Assembly: GCA_005882215.1 (NCBI GenBank)
Contig: VBCK01000140.1
Location: 1-38,238, forward strand
DNA length: 38,238 nt
Source of the DNA: Betaproteobacteria bacterium
GTDB taxonomy: Bacteria > Pseudomonadota > Gammaproteobacteria > Burkholderiales > Burkholderiaceae_F
Reading direction: 5' to 3'
The translations under genes were made by a program, and so were the position numbers. Below the pieces are notes generated by a model. That model worked only from the letters and a program-made list of their open reading frames with translations. It was not told where the DNA came from and ran no database searches. Shown one piece after another: positions 8,109 through 17,202 of the stretch (the first letter of the stretch is position 1; each line of letters opens with the position of its first letter).

Positions 8109-8738
8109 TCAGGTCGCCGGACCGATCAGGATGGTCAGCTGGAGGTCCAGACCGTCGGTAGGCTGCTTTCGGAAGCCGCTCTTGGCGAACCGGTGCCAGC
8201 GTCCCAGCACGAAAGCGACAGCCAGCGAAGCCCGCGCTCCGGTATCCAGGTCGGCCGGCATTTCGCCTTGCGAGACGGCCACGCGCAGGCTCTGGCGTAA
8301 CGAAGCCTCGATCCGCTCCAGCAGTTGATTCATCCGGTCCTGGAGCCGGTCATTTTCGTTGACCAGGGCGTCACCGATCAGCACCCGGGTCATGCCCCGG
8401 TTCGTTTGCGCGAACTCCAGCAGCATTTGGACGATCCGCCGAGCCTGGCGCGGCCCGGAGTCTTCTTTGCTGGAGATGTCATTGATCAGCCCGAAGATCG
8501 TCGTCTCGATGAACTCGATCAAGCCCTCGAACATCTGGGCCTTGCTGGCGAAATGGCGGTACAAGGCCGCCTCCGACACGTCCAGCTTGGCCGCCAGGGC
8601 GGCGGTTGTCACCTTTTCGCCGCGGGGATCCTCCAGCATCGATGCCAGTGTCTGCAGGATCTGCAACCGCCGGGTGCCTGGCTTGCGCCGGGCCTTGCCG
8701 GCCTCGGTGCTGTCGGTTGTCTGGGTCGGGATTTCCAT
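8109..8738 (-). CDS. slmA: Nucleoid occlusion factor SlmA (TetR family)
   Basis: A 209-residue TetR-family DNA-binding protein. The N-terminal helix-turn-helix reads RRLQILQTLASMLED, then TTAALAAKLDVSEAALYRHF and ASKAQMFEGLIEFIE, which is the SlmA signature. SlmA binds dispersed chromosomal sites and blocks FtsZ ring assembly over the nucleoid. C-terminal helices such as GMTRVLIGDALVNEND and RASLAVAFVLGRWHRF also match. Location downstream of argB and the HAD phosphatase gene is the usual betaproteobacterial neighbourhood, here with sppA in between. Confidence rests on both motif and synteny. Confidence 0.92.
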   Translation of the reverse strand: MEIPTQTTDSTEAGKARRKPGTRRLQILQTLASMLEDPRGEKVTTAALAAKLDVSEAALYRHFASKAQMFEGLIEFIETTIFGLINDISSKEDSGPRQARRIVQMLLEFAQTNRGMTRVLIGDALVNENDRLQDRMNQLLERIEASLRQSLRVAVSQGEMPADLDTGARASLAVAFVLGRWHRFAKSGFRKQPTDGLDLQLTILIGPAT

Positions 8739-8866
8739 CGGCGGCCTCGCGGAGCGGCAAATCTACCGGAATCCCACCGGACGTGGGGAATTACTCACTT
8801 AGAAGCCGGTGCTGGGACGTGCCGTCGCGGTGGGGTACGCCCATGGCAACCGTATCTTAGTGCACG

Positions 8867-10720
8867 CTAAGGCGCCTGGCACAGGCAGTGCGCCAGTACG
8901 CGAGGGGTCACCCCGTTGCTCAGCAGACGTTTGAAGTCTGCGCCCACGCCGGCTGCTGGCGCGTCGGCACCAAAAAGCAGCCCGGTGGGCACAGGACCGA
9001 CCATCTGCAGCGCTGCACGTGCGGCGCCCTGGGCGAAAAGGTCCAGCAAGCGGGTCAGCCCTTTGGGCTCCAACTCGATGTACATGGTGCGGAAACCTGG
9101 GGTGAGCTTTGCATGCTGCGCCGCATCATGGATGGCGGCAGCCAAACCCCCAAAGCCGTCCACCAGGTGGCGTTCGTGCGCCTGCCGCCCAGTCCAAACC
9201 CGTCCCTGCGCCACTTCCTCGATCTGTTCCGCGGTTGCGTGCCTGCTGGCCGCGGCCCGCGCCAGAAACTCCTGGTAAATGTGGCCGACGCTGGCCTGGA
9301 TCACCTGGCCGAAGCGCGGGTCCAGCGGCCGGCGCAGATCCGGCCCGCCCGCCAACCAGGTCGTCGTCACGCCGCCGGTGTGCACGCCCAGCTTGTCCAG
9401 GGTCTTGTCGAACGTCGGCACCAGCCCGAATACGCCGATCGAGCCGGTAATGGTGGCCGGATCGGCCAGCACCTCGTCGGCTGAAGTCGATACCCAGTAG
9501 CCGCCGGAGGCTGCCACGTCGCTCATCGAAACGATCACCGGCTTTCCGGCCTTGCGCGTGATTTCCAGCTCACGCCGGATCAGCTCGGCTCCGAAAGCGC
9601 TTCCGCCGGGCGAATCGACCCTCAGAACCAGCGCTTTGACGGTGTCGTCGTCGCGTGCATGCCGGATCAACTCGGCCGTCGAACGACCACCGATCGCGCC
9701 CTGCGGGGCATCGCCATCGACGATGTCGCCCTGCACCACCACCACCGCCACCTGCGTACTGCGGTCGCCGCTGTCGGGCAGCCCGTAGCGGTACTCCTGG
9801 AACGACACCTGGCGGAAGGTCTTGTGGGCCGGATCCTCGGCGCCACGCTTTATCAGCAGGGCCCGCAGCTCATCACGGGTCATCAGCGCGTCGACCAGCT
9901 TCTCCGACAGGGCCAGCTTCGCCAGGTCGCCCCCGGCAGCACCCAGGCGCACCGGCAGCTCATCGATCATCCGGCCGAGCGCGCCCGTTGGCAGCTTGCG
10001 CGCCTGCTCCACCTGCCCGGTGTAGCTGGTCCAGGCGTCGTTCAGCCAGAAGGATTCGGCCTCCTGCGCCTCGCGCGAAGGCGCGTTGTTCACGAACGGC
10101 TCCACGAAACTCTTGTATTTCCCGACGCGAAACACGTTGACCGTCACGCCAAGCCGGTCCAGCGCATCGCGGTAATAGTTCCGGTATCCGCCCAGACCGG
10201 TCAGCAGCACGGCGCCGCTCGGATGCAGGTAGACCTGATCCGCGTGCGCGGCCAGGTAGTACTGGGCCTGGCTCATCTGCGAACCCCACGCCAGGATCTG
10301 CTTGCCGGCCGAGCGGAACCGTTCCAGCGCGGCTGCGACTTCGTTCAGCTTCGCCATGCCCGCGCTGCCCATGTCGTCCAGGATCAGCACCGCCCGCGCG
10401 ATGTTCGGATCGCGGGCGGCAGCATCCAGTACGGCGACCACGTCGCGCAGCTGCGTCTCGCGTTCGACGCCGCCCAGCGCCTCGGCCAGCTGAGCCTCGC
10501 GCGCGCTGCCGCTGTACTGCTCGACCAGGTCTCCCCTGAGCACGACCACGAGCGCGGTGTTCTCCGACAGGCGCGGGCGCGAGCTGGTGAACAGCGCGAC
10601 CGCCAGCACGACGACGATCAGCAGAAACAACACGTTCAGCACCAGCCGGCGGGTCGCGTCGACCAGGCGCAGGAAGCCCCCGAGAGTGCGGCGCAGCCAT
10701 CCGGGTTCAGAGTCAGCCAT
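8867..10720 (-). CDS. sppA: Signal peptide peptidase SppA, long (67K) type
   Basis: A 617-residue inner-membrane serine protease that degrades cleaved signal peptides. One N-terminal transmembrane helix (about 28-45) is followed by two tandem ClpP-like domains, as in the E. coli-type enzyme. The catalytic pair is visible: Lys203 in GKYKSFVEPF of the N-terminal domain and nucleophile Ser374 in DSPGGSAFGAEL of the C-terminal domain. The segment ASGGYWVSTSAD and GSIGVFG also fit. Length is normal. It is transcribed in the same direction as the HAD/argB genes upstream (126-bp gap) and slmA downstream (128-bp gap), so it may have its own promoter. Confidence 0.94.
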   Translation of the reverse strand: MADSEPGWLRRTLGGFLRLVDATRRLVLNVLFLLIVVVLAVALFTSSRPRLSENTALVVVLRGDLVEQYSGSAREAQLAEALGGVERETQLRDVVAVLDAAARDPNIARAVLILDDMGSAGMAKLNEVAAALERFRSAGKQILAWGSQMSQAQYYLAAHADQVYLHPSGAVLLTGLGGYRNYYRDALDRLGVTVNVFRVGKYKSFVEPFVNNAPSREAQEAESFWLNDAWTSYTGQVEQARKLPTGALGRMIDELPVRLGAAGGDLAKLALSEKLVDALMTRDELRALLIKRGAEDPAHKTFRQVSFQEYRYGLPDSGDRSTQVAVVVVQGDIVDGDAPQGAIGGRSTAELIRHARDDDTVKALVLRVDSPGGSAFGAELIRRELEITRKAGKPVIVSMSDVAASGGYWVSTSADEVLADPATITGSIGVFGLVPTFDKTLDKLGVHTGGVTTTWLAGGPDLRRPLDPRFGQVIQASVGHIYQEFLARAAASRHATAEQIEEVAQGRVWTGRQAHERHLVDGFGGLAAAIHDAAQHAKLTPGFRTMYIELEPKGLTRLLDLFAQGAARAALQMVGPVPTGLLFGADAPAAGVGADFKRLLSNGVTPRVLAHCLCQAP

Positions 10721-10845
10721 GGGTTCTCCGAGTGCGTGTCAACGTTACAAAAGAAACGATGGCGGCTGACAGTGCTTCGCGAGACGCCGCCCTGTGCCCC
10801 TCGTTCTGTTCCTTCTGGCCTTTCCGGCTGAAGGCCGGGAAAAGC

Positions 10846-11535
10846 TTAGCCCAGTCGGCGGGCGAGCTGGCGCACGGTGCGCACCCGCGCGTCGACGTAC
10901 GCGCCCCCGGCCAGCGCGCGCCGCGCCACAGGCCGGATCCGCAGCACCGTCGCGAAGCCTGCGGCCCGGGCCGACTTCAGGTTGACCGCGCTGTCGTCGA
11001 CCAGCACGGCTCGGCCCGCGTTGGCGCGGCCGGCCAGGCCTTCGCGCGCCAGAACGGCCCGCAGCATTGCGATGGAGGGCTTGGGGCGGAACCGCCCGTG
11101 CAGGCGCAGCCGCTCGATCGGATAGCGCACGCGGATGTGGCGGTGCAGTCCAAGCCGCCTCAGCACCTGCGCAGCATAGGCGCCCGGCGCGTTGCTCAGA
11201 AGCACTTTGCGGCCCGGCAGGCGCGCCACCATGCGCGCCAGGCCCCGCTCGATCCGCATCAGCTCTTCGACCCGGAAGTCGTGCGTCTCGCGCAGGAAAC
11301 GGTGCGGATCGACGTCGTGATGGCGCACCAGACCGAGCATCGTGGCGCCGTAGCGGCGCCAGTAGTCGTGCCGCAGCTGGTCGGCCTGCTCCCGCGTCAG
11401 CTCCAGATGGCGCTGGACGAAATCGGTCATCCGGGAGTCGATCGCGGCGAAGATCGCGTGCGAGGCTTCGTGCAGCGTATCGTCCAGGTCGAAAAACCAG
11501 ACCCTGCGGGCGCGTCGGCCCGTGGATGGCCTCAA
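10846..11535 (-). CDS. HAD-superfamily hydrolase, pyrimidine 5'-nucleotidase type
   Basis: A 229-residue cytoplasmic phosphatase. Motif I is FFDLDDTLH (D16 and D18), followed by the helical cap with [10 protein letters not shown] and [13 protein letters not shown]. Motif II lies in KVLLSNAP, the conserved Lys in RFRPKPS and motif III in [14 protein letters not shown]. This is the pyrimidine 5'-nucleotidase/Sdt1-like group, usually found after argB in betaproteobacteria. The only in-frame start consistent with the domain is a TTG whose last bases form the argB stop (TTGA overlap at 11532-11535), implying translational coupling. An upstream extension of the frame into argB has no family resemblance and was left out. 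Confidence 0.87.
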   Translation of the reverse strand: MRPSTGRRARRVWFFDLDDTLHEASHAIFAAIDSRMTDFVQRHLELTREQADQLRHDYWRRYGATMLGLVRHHDVDPHRFLRETHDFRVEELMRIERGLARMVARLPGRKVLLSNAPGAYAAQVLRRLGLHRHIRVRYPIERLRLHGRFRPKPSIAMLRAVLAREGLAGRANAGRAVLVDDSAVNLKSARAAGFATVLRIRPVARRALAGGAYVDARVRTVRQLARRLG

Positions 11536-12419
11536 TGCGACCGAATCATCGTGCCTACGCCTCGATCGGTCAGGATCTCCAGCAGCAGGCAATGGTCGAC
11601 GCGCCCGTCGATGATGTGCACCGAGTTCACCCCGCCGTGGGCTGCCTCCAGCGCCGACGAAATCTTGGGCAGCATCCCGCCGGAGATCGTGCCGTCGGTA
11701 AACAGCTCCTCGATGCGCGAGGCGGTCAGACCCGTGATCAGCCGTCCGTCGCGGTCGAGCACGCCGGGCGTGTTGGTCAGCAGCACCAGCTTTTCCGCGC
11801 ACAGGATCTCTGCGATCTTGCCGGCCACCAGGTCGGCATTGATGTTGTAGGACAGGCCGTCTGCGCCGAATCCGATCGGCGAGATGACCGGGATGAACGC
11901 GCCGTCCTGCAGCGCCCGCACCGGCGACGGATCGATCGCCTCGATCTCGCCGACCTGTCCCAGATCGTGGGTGAGGCTCGGGTCGTCGCGGTCGGGCAGG
12001 CGCATCCGGCGCGCCTGGATCAGGCCGCCGTCTTTGCCCGTGAGGCCGACAGCCTGCCCGCCGAACCGGTTGATCAGCATCACGAGTTCCTGCTGAACCT
12101 GACCGGCCAGCACCCACTCGACGATTTCCATCGTCTCGGCGTCGGTGACCCGCATGCCTTGGACGAACCGCGACTTCTTGCCGACCCGCTCCAGCGCATC
12201 ATCGATCTGCGGCCCGCCGCCGTGGACCACGACCGGCTTCATTCCGACCAGTTTCAGAAGCACGATGTCGTGCGCGAAGCTTTCCTTCAGCGGCTGCTGC
12301 GTCATCGCATTGCCGCCGTACTTCACGACGATGGTGCGCCCGTGGAAACGGCGGATGTACGGAAGCGCCTCGGACAGGATTTCGGCCTTCAGCTCGGTCG
12401 GAATCTGCGCCCGGTCCAT
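11532..12419 (-). CDS. argB: Acetylglutamate kinase
   Basis: A 295-residue cytoplasmic amino-acid kinase that phosphorylates N-acetylglutamate in arginine synthesis. Family features are [10 protein letters not shown] at the N-terminus (phosphate-binding Lys and glycines), [11 protein letters not shown], the segment [27 protein letters not shown], and [14 protein letters not shown] near the C-terminus. I chose the ATG at 12419 because [19 protein letters not shown] aligns with the usual beginning of betaproteobacterial ArgB; an in-frame TTG at 12455 would add 12 residues. It overlaps the HAD gene by four bases. The arginine-sensitive N-terminal extension looks short, so feedback control cannot be judged. 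Confidence 0.95.
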   Translation of the reverse strand: MDRAQIPTELKAEILSEALPYIRRFHGRTIVVKYGGNAMTQQPLKESFAHDIVLLKLVGMKPVVVHGGGPQIDDALERVGKKSRFVQGMRVTDAETMEIVEWVLAGQVQQELVMLINRFGGQAVGLTGKDGGLIQARRMRLPDRDDPSLTHDLGQVGEIEAIDPSPVRALQDGAFIPVISPIGFGADGLSYNINADLVAGKIAEILCAEKLVLLTNTPGVLDRDGRLITGLTASRIEELFTDGTISGGMLPKISSALEAAHGGVNSVHIIDGRVDHCLLLEILTDRGVGTMIRSH

Positions 12420-12531
12420 GGGTCGTGGCAGGTCGATGCGATGGGCTTGATGCAACCGGAAACGGACAGCTCTCGATCAGTCTAGCATCGCCGCGCAGAC
12501 TTCCTGCCGCGCAAACGGGTTCGGGTCGAGC

Positions 12532-12708
12532 TCAGCTCTCGCCGAGCAGGCGCTTGAGCCGACGTTTCGCCGCCTGGCGCCGGCCGCCCGGCGTCGCCGT
12601 GTGCGGACCGGCCGGCCGCCGCCGTGCCGCCACCACCAGCGGATTGCGTGGCCGCAGCCCGTCGGTGCGAAATACGAGCTTCTGGCGGGTCCTCAGTGCC
12701 TTGGCCAT
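12532..12708 (-). CDS. Small basic protein of 58 residues, unknown function
   Basis: A frame of 58 codons plus stop between argB and the palindromic repeat behind hslU. The product begins MAKALRTRQKLVFRTDGLRP and ends RRLKRLLGES. It is very rich in Arg and Lys, with no signal peptide, no membrane segment and no cysteines. The composition suits a nucleic-acid or ribosome-binding peptide. I do not recognise the family. It is oriented with the surrounding operon and the ATG sits four bases from the repeat. No Shine-Dalgarno is seen. The protein-like start and non-random segment LVFRTDGLRPRNPLVV favour a real gene, but its existence is not proven. Confidence 0.5.
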   Translation of the reverse strand: MAKALRTRQKLVFRTDGLRPRNPLVVAARRRPAGPHTATPGGRRQAAKRRLKRLLGES

Positions 12709-12712
12709 CTGA

Positions 12713-12833
12713 CAGGCTGTTGCAAAGCTACTGCGCGGGCCGATTTGCGACCTGCGGTGCTCGCTGTATTCCTCATCGAGTGCCGCTGCTCGGTCGCAAC
12801 TCGGCCCTGCTCGCTACGCTTCTCAACAGCCTG
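12713..12833. repeat. 121-bp imperfect palindromic intergenic repeat
   Basis: The element starts with CAGGCTGTTG (12713-12722) and ends with its exact reverse complement (12824-12833). Further in, the arms stay similar: GGCCGATTTGCGACC on the left pairs with the complement of the right-arm copy at 14 of 15 positions. The whole would fold into a long hairpin. It fills the gap exactly: its right end touches the hslU stop codon (12834-12836) and its left end lies four bases from the start of the small basic gene. It looks like a mobile or REP/MITE-type unit and may act as an attenuator or mRNA stabiliser between operon segments. Confidence 0.8.
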
Positions 12834-14159
12834 CTACAGCACATAGCGGGCCAGGTCCTCGTTTGCGGCCAGCTCCGCCAGACGCTGATCGACGTAGGCC
12901 GAGTCGATCACGGCGCTCTGTGCGCTCTGGCTGGCGGCCTCGTACGAGATGTCCTCGAGCAGCTTTTCCATCACCGTGTGCAGCCGGCGCGCCCCGATGT
13001 TCTCGGTGCGCTCGTTGATCGTGAAGGCGATCTGCGCCAGACGGGATACGCCGTCCGGCGTGAATTCGAGCGTCACGCCCTCGGTCGCCAGCAAGGCCTC
13101 GTACTGGCGGACCAGGCAGGCATCGGTGCCGGTCAGGATGCGCTCGAAGTCGGAGGCCGACAGGGATTCGAGTTCGACCCGGATCGGGAAGCGTCCTTGC
13201 AGTTCGGGCATCAGATCGGATGGCTTGGACAGGTGGAACGCGCCGCTGGCGATGAAGAGAATATGGTCGGTGCGGATCATCCCGTACTTGGTATTCACGG
13301 TCGTGCCCTCGACCATCGGCAGCAGGTCGCGCTGCACGCCCTGGCGCGACACGTCGGCGCCCTGCACTTCGCTGCGGCTGGCGATCTTGTCGATCTCGTC
13401 CAGGAACACGATGCCGTTGGCCTCGACATTGGCGATCGCCCTCAGCTTCAATTCGTCGTCGTTGACCAGGCGCGCGGCTTCCTCGTCGGCCAGCGCCCGC
13501 AGCGCCTCGCGCACCTTCAGCTTGCGCGTGCGACGCCGCCCGCTGCCCAGGTTCTGGAACATCGACTGGATCTGCTGCGTAAGCTCCTCCATGCCGGGCT
13601 GGGCGAGCACCTCCAGTTGTGCCGATGGCGCCGCCAGCTCGATCTCGACGTCCTTTTCGTCGATATCGCCTTCGCGCAGCTTTTTGCGCATCTTCTGCCG
13701 CGTGCCGCCGTCGCCCTCGCGCTCCGCCTCGCGCCCCGTCAGGTCGCGCGCCGGCGGCAGCAGCACGTCCAGCAGCCGCTCCTCCGCCGCTTCTTCGGCG
13801 CGCGCGCGCACTTTGCGCATCTCGGCCTCGCGCGTCTGTTTCACCGCGATATCGGCCAGGTCGCGGATGATCGAATCGACGTCTCGCCCTACGTAGCCGA
13901 CCTCGGTGAACTTGGTCGCCTCGACCTTGATGAAGGGCGCGTCGGCCAACCGCGCCAGGCGGCGCGCGATCTCGGTCTTGCCCACGCCGGTGGGCCCGAT
14001 CATCAGGATGTTCTTCGGTGCGATCTCGCTGCGCAGCGGCTCGGCCACATGTTGGCGGCGCCAGCGGTTGCGCAGGGCGACCGCCACTGCCCGCTTGGCG
14101 CGCTGCTGGCCGACGATGTGCTTGTTCAGCTCGTGGACGATTTCCTTCGGAGTCATCAT
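12834..14159 (-). CDS. hslU: HslU, ATPase subunit of the HslUV protease
   Basis: A 441-residue AAA+ unfoldase. It has [17 protein letters not shown] at the N-terminus, Walker A GPTGVGKT (55-62), the pore-loop region [10 protein letters not shown], an inserted I-domain (about 110-240) rich in charged residues, Walker [13 protein letters not shown], sensor and arginine-finger regions around [15 protein letters not shown], and the C-terminus EDLARYVL, which docks into HslV. Together with HslV it forms the cytoplasmic ATP-dependent protease. It starts 13 bases after hslV on the same strand. The start could be either of two adjacent ATGs; the upstream one is given. Confidence 0.97.
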   Translation of the reverse strand: MMTPKEIVHELNKHIVGQQRAKRAVAVALRNRWRRQHVAEPLRSEIAPKNILMIGPTGVGKTEIARRLARLADAPFIKVEATKFTEVGYVGRDVDSIIRDLADIAVKQTREAEMRKVRARAEEAAEERLLDVLLPPARDLTGREAEREGDGGTRQKMRKKLREGDIDEKDVEIELAAPSAQLEVLAQPGMEELTQQIQSMFQNLGSGRRRTRKLKVREALRALADEEAARLVNDDELKLRAIANVEANGIVFLDEIDKIASRSEVQGADVSRQGVQRDLLPMVEGTTVNTKYGMIRTDHILFIASGAFHLSKPSDLMPELQGRFPIRVELESLSASDFERILTGTDACLVRQYEALLATEGVTLEFTPDGVSRLAQIAFTINERTENIGARRLHTVMEKLLEDISYEAASQSAQSAVIDSAYVDQRLAELAANEDLARYVL

Positions 14160-14172
14160 CGGGCGCCCACCA

Positions 14173-14709
14173 TCACTCGAGCGTCTCGATCGTATGGCTC
14201 TGGTTGGTGTAGATGCACAGATCGGCTGCGATCGACAGCGCGCGGGCCACGATGTCGGCCGGTTTCAGATCGGTATTGTCCAGCAGGGCCCGCGCGGCGG
14301 CCTGCGCATAGGGACCCCCCGAGCCGATCGCCACCAGACCCAGCTCCGGCTCGAGTACGTCGCCGGTACCGGTGATGATCAACGAGCACTCGCGATCCGC
14401 CACCGCCAGCATCGCCTCCAGCCGGCGCAGGATCCGGTCCGTGCGCCAGTCCTTGGCCAGCTCGACGGCCGAACGCATCAGGTTGCCCTGATGCTTGTCC
14501 AGGCGCGCCTCGAAGCGCTCGAACAGCGTGAAGGCATCGGCGGTCGCGCCCGCAAAACCGGCCAGGATCCGGTCCTGGTACAGGCGCCGGACCTTGCGCG
14601 CGGTGCGCTTGATGACGATGCTGCCCAGCGTCACCTGGCCGTCGCCGCCCATCGAGACCGCGGGGCCACGGCGCACCGAAAGAATCGTGGTGCCGTGAAA
14701 TTCGTTCAA
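14173..14709 (-). CDS. hslV: HslV, proteolytic subunit of the HslUV protease
   Basis: A 178-residue N-terminal-nucleophile threonine protease. The start is a TTG giving MNEFHG followed by TTILSVRRG, so the mature enzyme would begin at Thr7 after removal of a six-residue propeptide, as in other betaproteobacterial HslV. Other family features are [17 protein letters not shown], the segment [20 protein letters not shown] and [15 protein letters not shown]. The TTG overlaps the stop of the upstream STAS gene as TTGA (14706-14709), so translation is probably coupled. A longer frame upstream lies inside the STAS gene and has no family match. Confidence 0.96.
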   Translation of the reverse strand: MNEFHGTTILSVRRGPAVSMGGDGQVTLGSIVIKRTARKVRRLYQDRILAGFAGATADAFTLFERFEARLDKHQGNLMRSAVELAKDWRTDRILRRLEAMLAVADRECSLIITGTGDVLEPELGLVAIGSGGPYAQAAARALLDNTDLKPADIVARALSIAADLCIYTNQSHTIETLE

Positions 14710-16193
14710 TTGCGGCGAAGCTGGACCTCGGCCACCGCCGATATGCCCAACAGCTGCAGCAGCGCGCCCACCAGCGCGTTGACGTTGCGGAATTCGACCG
14801 TCGTGCCCAGCTGCTGCAGCTTGATCACGTGGCCGAGCAGGGCCGAGGCCGCCGAGAAGGCCACCCGCCGCAGGTGCCGGCACTCCACCGTCAGCCGCTG
14901 CTGCGAGCGTGCGCCGACCTTCATCCGGCCGAACAGCGGCTCGCCGTCGCCAACGATGTCACCACGCCAGTCGAGCGGATCGACCACGCTCGGCGCGGCC
15001 GTGGTTCCGGCCCGCGTCTTGATGTTGGCCGAGAAAGGCTCCCAGGACGGCGGCGACACCTCGTACGTGATGCAGTACTGGATTCCCGTTTCCTCGAAAT
15101 CGCCCTGCCGGTTCAGCAGCCGCTGCACATCCAGCATCAGCATCCAGCAGGCGTCCGAGCTGTCGCGCCGGCCCGGCTCGATCGCCGCGCGCAGCGGGTT
15201 GAGCAGCTGATCGGCGCCCTGCACGATCAGTTCATGGCTGGCGCGCTTGAACGCGTTGAACACGCGCAGCAGCAGCTCAGCGCCGACCGCATCGATGCTG
15301 CGCGCTTCCGACACGTCCAGCGTCAGCGTCGCGTTGGTCATCGCGAGCGCCTTCAGGTGCTCGAGCGGCTTCACGATGTTGGCGCCAACCGCCGCCGGCA
15401 GCTTCACGACCGGGCTGTCGCTCTTCGGGTCGACTCGCGCACCCGTGGGCTCATAGTCGAGCCAGCCCGGCGCGGAATTCTCGAAGCGCAGCGCGTACTG
15501 CATCGTCAGCTTCTCGAAGCCGGCCTTGTCGCCGCGCTGCTGCATGAACTCGAACATCATCAGCCAGGCGCGTTCGGTGGCCAGGCCCAGCCGGTCGGCC
15601 TCGATCGCCGAGCGCAGCACGGCCTCGGCGGCCTGGTCCTGTCCGTTGGCAAACAGGATCGCGGTCTCGTCCAGCGCCGAACTCGAGTCGCTGGTACCCA
15701 GTTCGATCGCTTCGATTCCGTAGCTGGTCGCATCCTCGCCCGGATCGAACGGCTCTTCGGCCTGGGCTGGGGCGGGCTCCATTTCCAGCGGGGGCAGCTC
15801 GGCATCTTCCTCGCTTGCGGGCAGCGGCTCGCTCGATCCCGGGGCGCCCAGCACGGAATTGGCTGCTATGTTGTCGCGCGGGGCGCCGCGTGGCCGCAGG
15901 AAGTCCTGCGACATCTCCGACTCGATCGCGTCGATCTTGGCCGCAGTGGCCATTCCCAGGTTGCGGGCCAGTTCCCGGTCAGGGATCGCGTTCTCGGTGG
16001 TTGCGAAGCTCGGCGCTGAGGGGGTCGAAGTGCGGTTCAGCGAGCGGTTGACCGGTCCAGGCAGCGGACGGGACAGCGTTCGAGCATCGTGCGGGGCGGG
16101 GCGCGCCGGGGAGCGCGCGGCGTGCGAGTGTGGGCCGCGTCCCGCGACTTTCTTCGCGGGTTTCGAGTCCTTCTTGAAGAACGAGAACACCAC
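14706..16193 (-). CDS. STAS-domain protein, first gene of the hslVU operon
   Basis: A 495-residue protein. It begins [15 protein letters not shown], followed by about 200 low-complexity residues rich in Pro, Ala, Ser and Glu. A helical region ([19 protein letters not shown]) precedes about 190 residues with a STAS-like core: [24 protein letters not shown] second similar unit near the C-terminus ([22 protein letters not shown], then [18 protein letters not shown]) suggests tandem STAS-like folds, used in anti-anti-sigma factors and lipid or nucleotide binding. No membrane segment is present. The gene overlaps hslV by four bases, so it is transcribed and probably translated together with the protease. 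Family type is likely; function is unknown. Confidence 0.78.
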   Translation of the reverse strand: MVFSFFKKDSKPAKKVAGRGPHSHAARSPARPAPHDARTLSRPLPGPVNRSLNRTSTPSAPSFATTENAIPDRELARNLGMATAAKIDAIESEMSQDFLRPRGAPRDNIAANSVLGAPGSSEPLPASEEDAELPPLEMEPAPAQAEEPFDPGEDATSYGIEAIELGTSDSSSALDETAILFANGQDQAAEAVLRSAIEADRLGLATERAWLMMFEFMQQRGDKAGFEKLTMQYALRFENSAPGWLDYEPTGARVDPKSDSPVVKLPAAVGANIVKPLEHLKALAMTNATLTLDVSEARSIDAVGAELLLRVFNAFKRASHELIVQGADQLLNPLRAAIEPGRRDSSDACWMLMLDVQRLLNRQGDFEETGIQYCITYEVSPPSWEPFSANIKTRAGTTAAPSVVDPLDWRGDIVGDGEPLFGRMKVGARSQQRLTVECRHLRRVAFSAASALLGHVIKLQQLGTTVEFRNVNALVGALLQLLGISAVAEVQLRRN

Positions 16194-16487
16194 GTGCTAG
16201 ATCCTGACGTTCAGTGCAGATTGTGCAATCGAACTCGGGACGGTCGCCAAGGAAACCCCTGAGCCGTCGTAGACAAAGCGACGGTCCGGTACTCCATCAT
16301 CGAGCCGCTCGCTCCGATCGCAGCGATTCGACTCAATATAACAATTATCCCATTTCTTAAGGGTCCGAGTCTGCTGGGCTTTAGGCCCCGCCCCGGGATT
16401 TATGCGCCGTAAGGCGTGTTCGATGCAAGGGGACACGTTCGGTTAAAATAACGGCTGCGGAGCAGTCGCAAACGCGGAGCCAACAGG
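16194..16487. promoter_or_regulatory. Divergent promoter region for the STAS-hslVU operon and the DUF1801 gene
   Basis: This 294-bp gap is notably AT-richer than its surroundings at 16330-16360. On the minus strand 16344-16352 reads TGGGATAAT, an extended -10 element, with no strong -35. On the plus strand TAAAAT at 16444-16449 could be the -10 for the DUF1801 gene, with a weak TTCGAT about 19 bases upstream. A classical heat-shock sigma-32 promoter for hslVU was looked for and not recognised. Confidence 0.4.
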
Positions 16488-17084
16488 ATGATCACGACAG
16501 CCACGACGGTAGGCGCCTACTTGCGGGATTTGCCGCCTGACCGCCGGGTCGCCATGGCGCGCGTATGCAGCATGATCCGCCGCTCGGCCCGTGGTGTGCG
16601 GGAAAGCATGCGCTACGGGCTGGCCTTCTACGAGTTGGATGGGCCTTTGTTCGCGCTCGAGTCCGGGCGCCGCCATATGTCGTTGTACGTGGCCGAGCAG
16701 GAAGTGGTGCTGCGGCACAAGGAGGCGCTGGCGGGCGTGAATGCGGCGCGCAGCTTCATCCGATTCTCCGACTTCAACCGATTGCCGCTCGACGTGGTCG
16801 AGAAGATCGTGCGCGAATCGGTGGTGGCTCGTCGTGCGCGCGCCGCCAACGGAACGATTCCGACGCAGGCCGAGCTGCTGAAGCTGTGGGCGATCAAGGA
16901 GCAGGCCGCGCAGGCGCCGCAGGCCGTGACGCGCGCGGTGGCAGCACCCGCGGCGAAGCCAGCCCTTGCGCGGGGCGAGGCTGTGAAGCGGACAGCGAGC
17001 CGAACCCCCGCGTTGCGGCGGGCCAATGGCGCGAAGGCACCGGCGCGTGGCACCGCCGAACGCCGACCGGCCCGCAGCTCGTAA
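16488..17084 (+). CDS. DUF1801 (YdhG-like) domain protein with basic C-terminal tail
   Basis: A 198-residue protein. Residues about 1-120 carry the DUF1801 fold: VGAYLRDLPPDRRVAMARVC, ESMRYGLAFYELDGPLFAL, HMSLYVAE and SFIRFSDFNRLPLDVVEKIV. The family is small, cytoplasmic and of unknown biochemical role, related to frataxin-like folds. The last about 70 residues form an Ala/Arg/Lys-rich tail (for example TARSS-type ends and RRANGAKAPARG), similar to histone H1-like tails of betaproteobacteria and probably nucleic-acid-binding. The ATG follows the weak ribosome site AGG three to five bases upstream. It is transcribed away from the STAS-hslVU operon. Confidence 0.8.
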   Translation: MITTATTVGAYLRDLPPDRRVAMARVCSMIRRSARGVRESMRYGLAFYELDGPLFALESGRRHMSLYVAEQEVVLRHKEALAGVNAARSFIRFSDFNRLPLDVVEKIVRESVVARRARAANGTIPTQAELLKLWAIKEQAAQAPQAVTRAVAAPAAKPALARGEAVKRTASRTPALRRANGAKAPARGTAERRPARSS

Positions 17085-17109
17085 AGTTAGGTCCAAAAAA
17101 TCACGTAGG

Positions 17110-17168
17110 ACCCTCACCCCGGCTACGCCGGGCAACGCCCGGCTCCTCTCCCTAAAGGGAGGGGGAGG
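17110..17168. repeat. Double-hairpin intergenic repeat (CCCTCACCCC type), possible bidirectional terminator
   Basis: Between convergent genes, 17111-17120 reads CCCTCACCCC, then a perfect 7-bp stem GCCGGGC/GCCCGGC with loop AAC (17127-17143), then CTCCC-TAAA-GGGAG (17148-17161) running into a G-rich tract. This pattern is a widely seen proteobacterial intergenic repeat. Its position between the DUF1801 stop and the minus-strand small membrane gene suits transcription termination from both sides, though neither stem has a long T tract. Confidence 0.7.
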
Positions 17169-17202
17169 CCACCAGTCCCTTTCCAACGCAAGGGGTGGAA
17201 GT

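Noticed and set aside
16194-16487. Sigma-32 heat-shock promoter for hslVU
   Set aside because: The AT-rich part has CTTAAGAAATGGGATAA on the minus strand, which does not fit the spacing of the sigma-32 consensus; an extended -10 fits better.
17110-17168. CRISPR-like repeat
   Set aside because: A single hairpin unit with no spacer-repeat periodicity and no cas genes; it is a known type of intergenic repeat.
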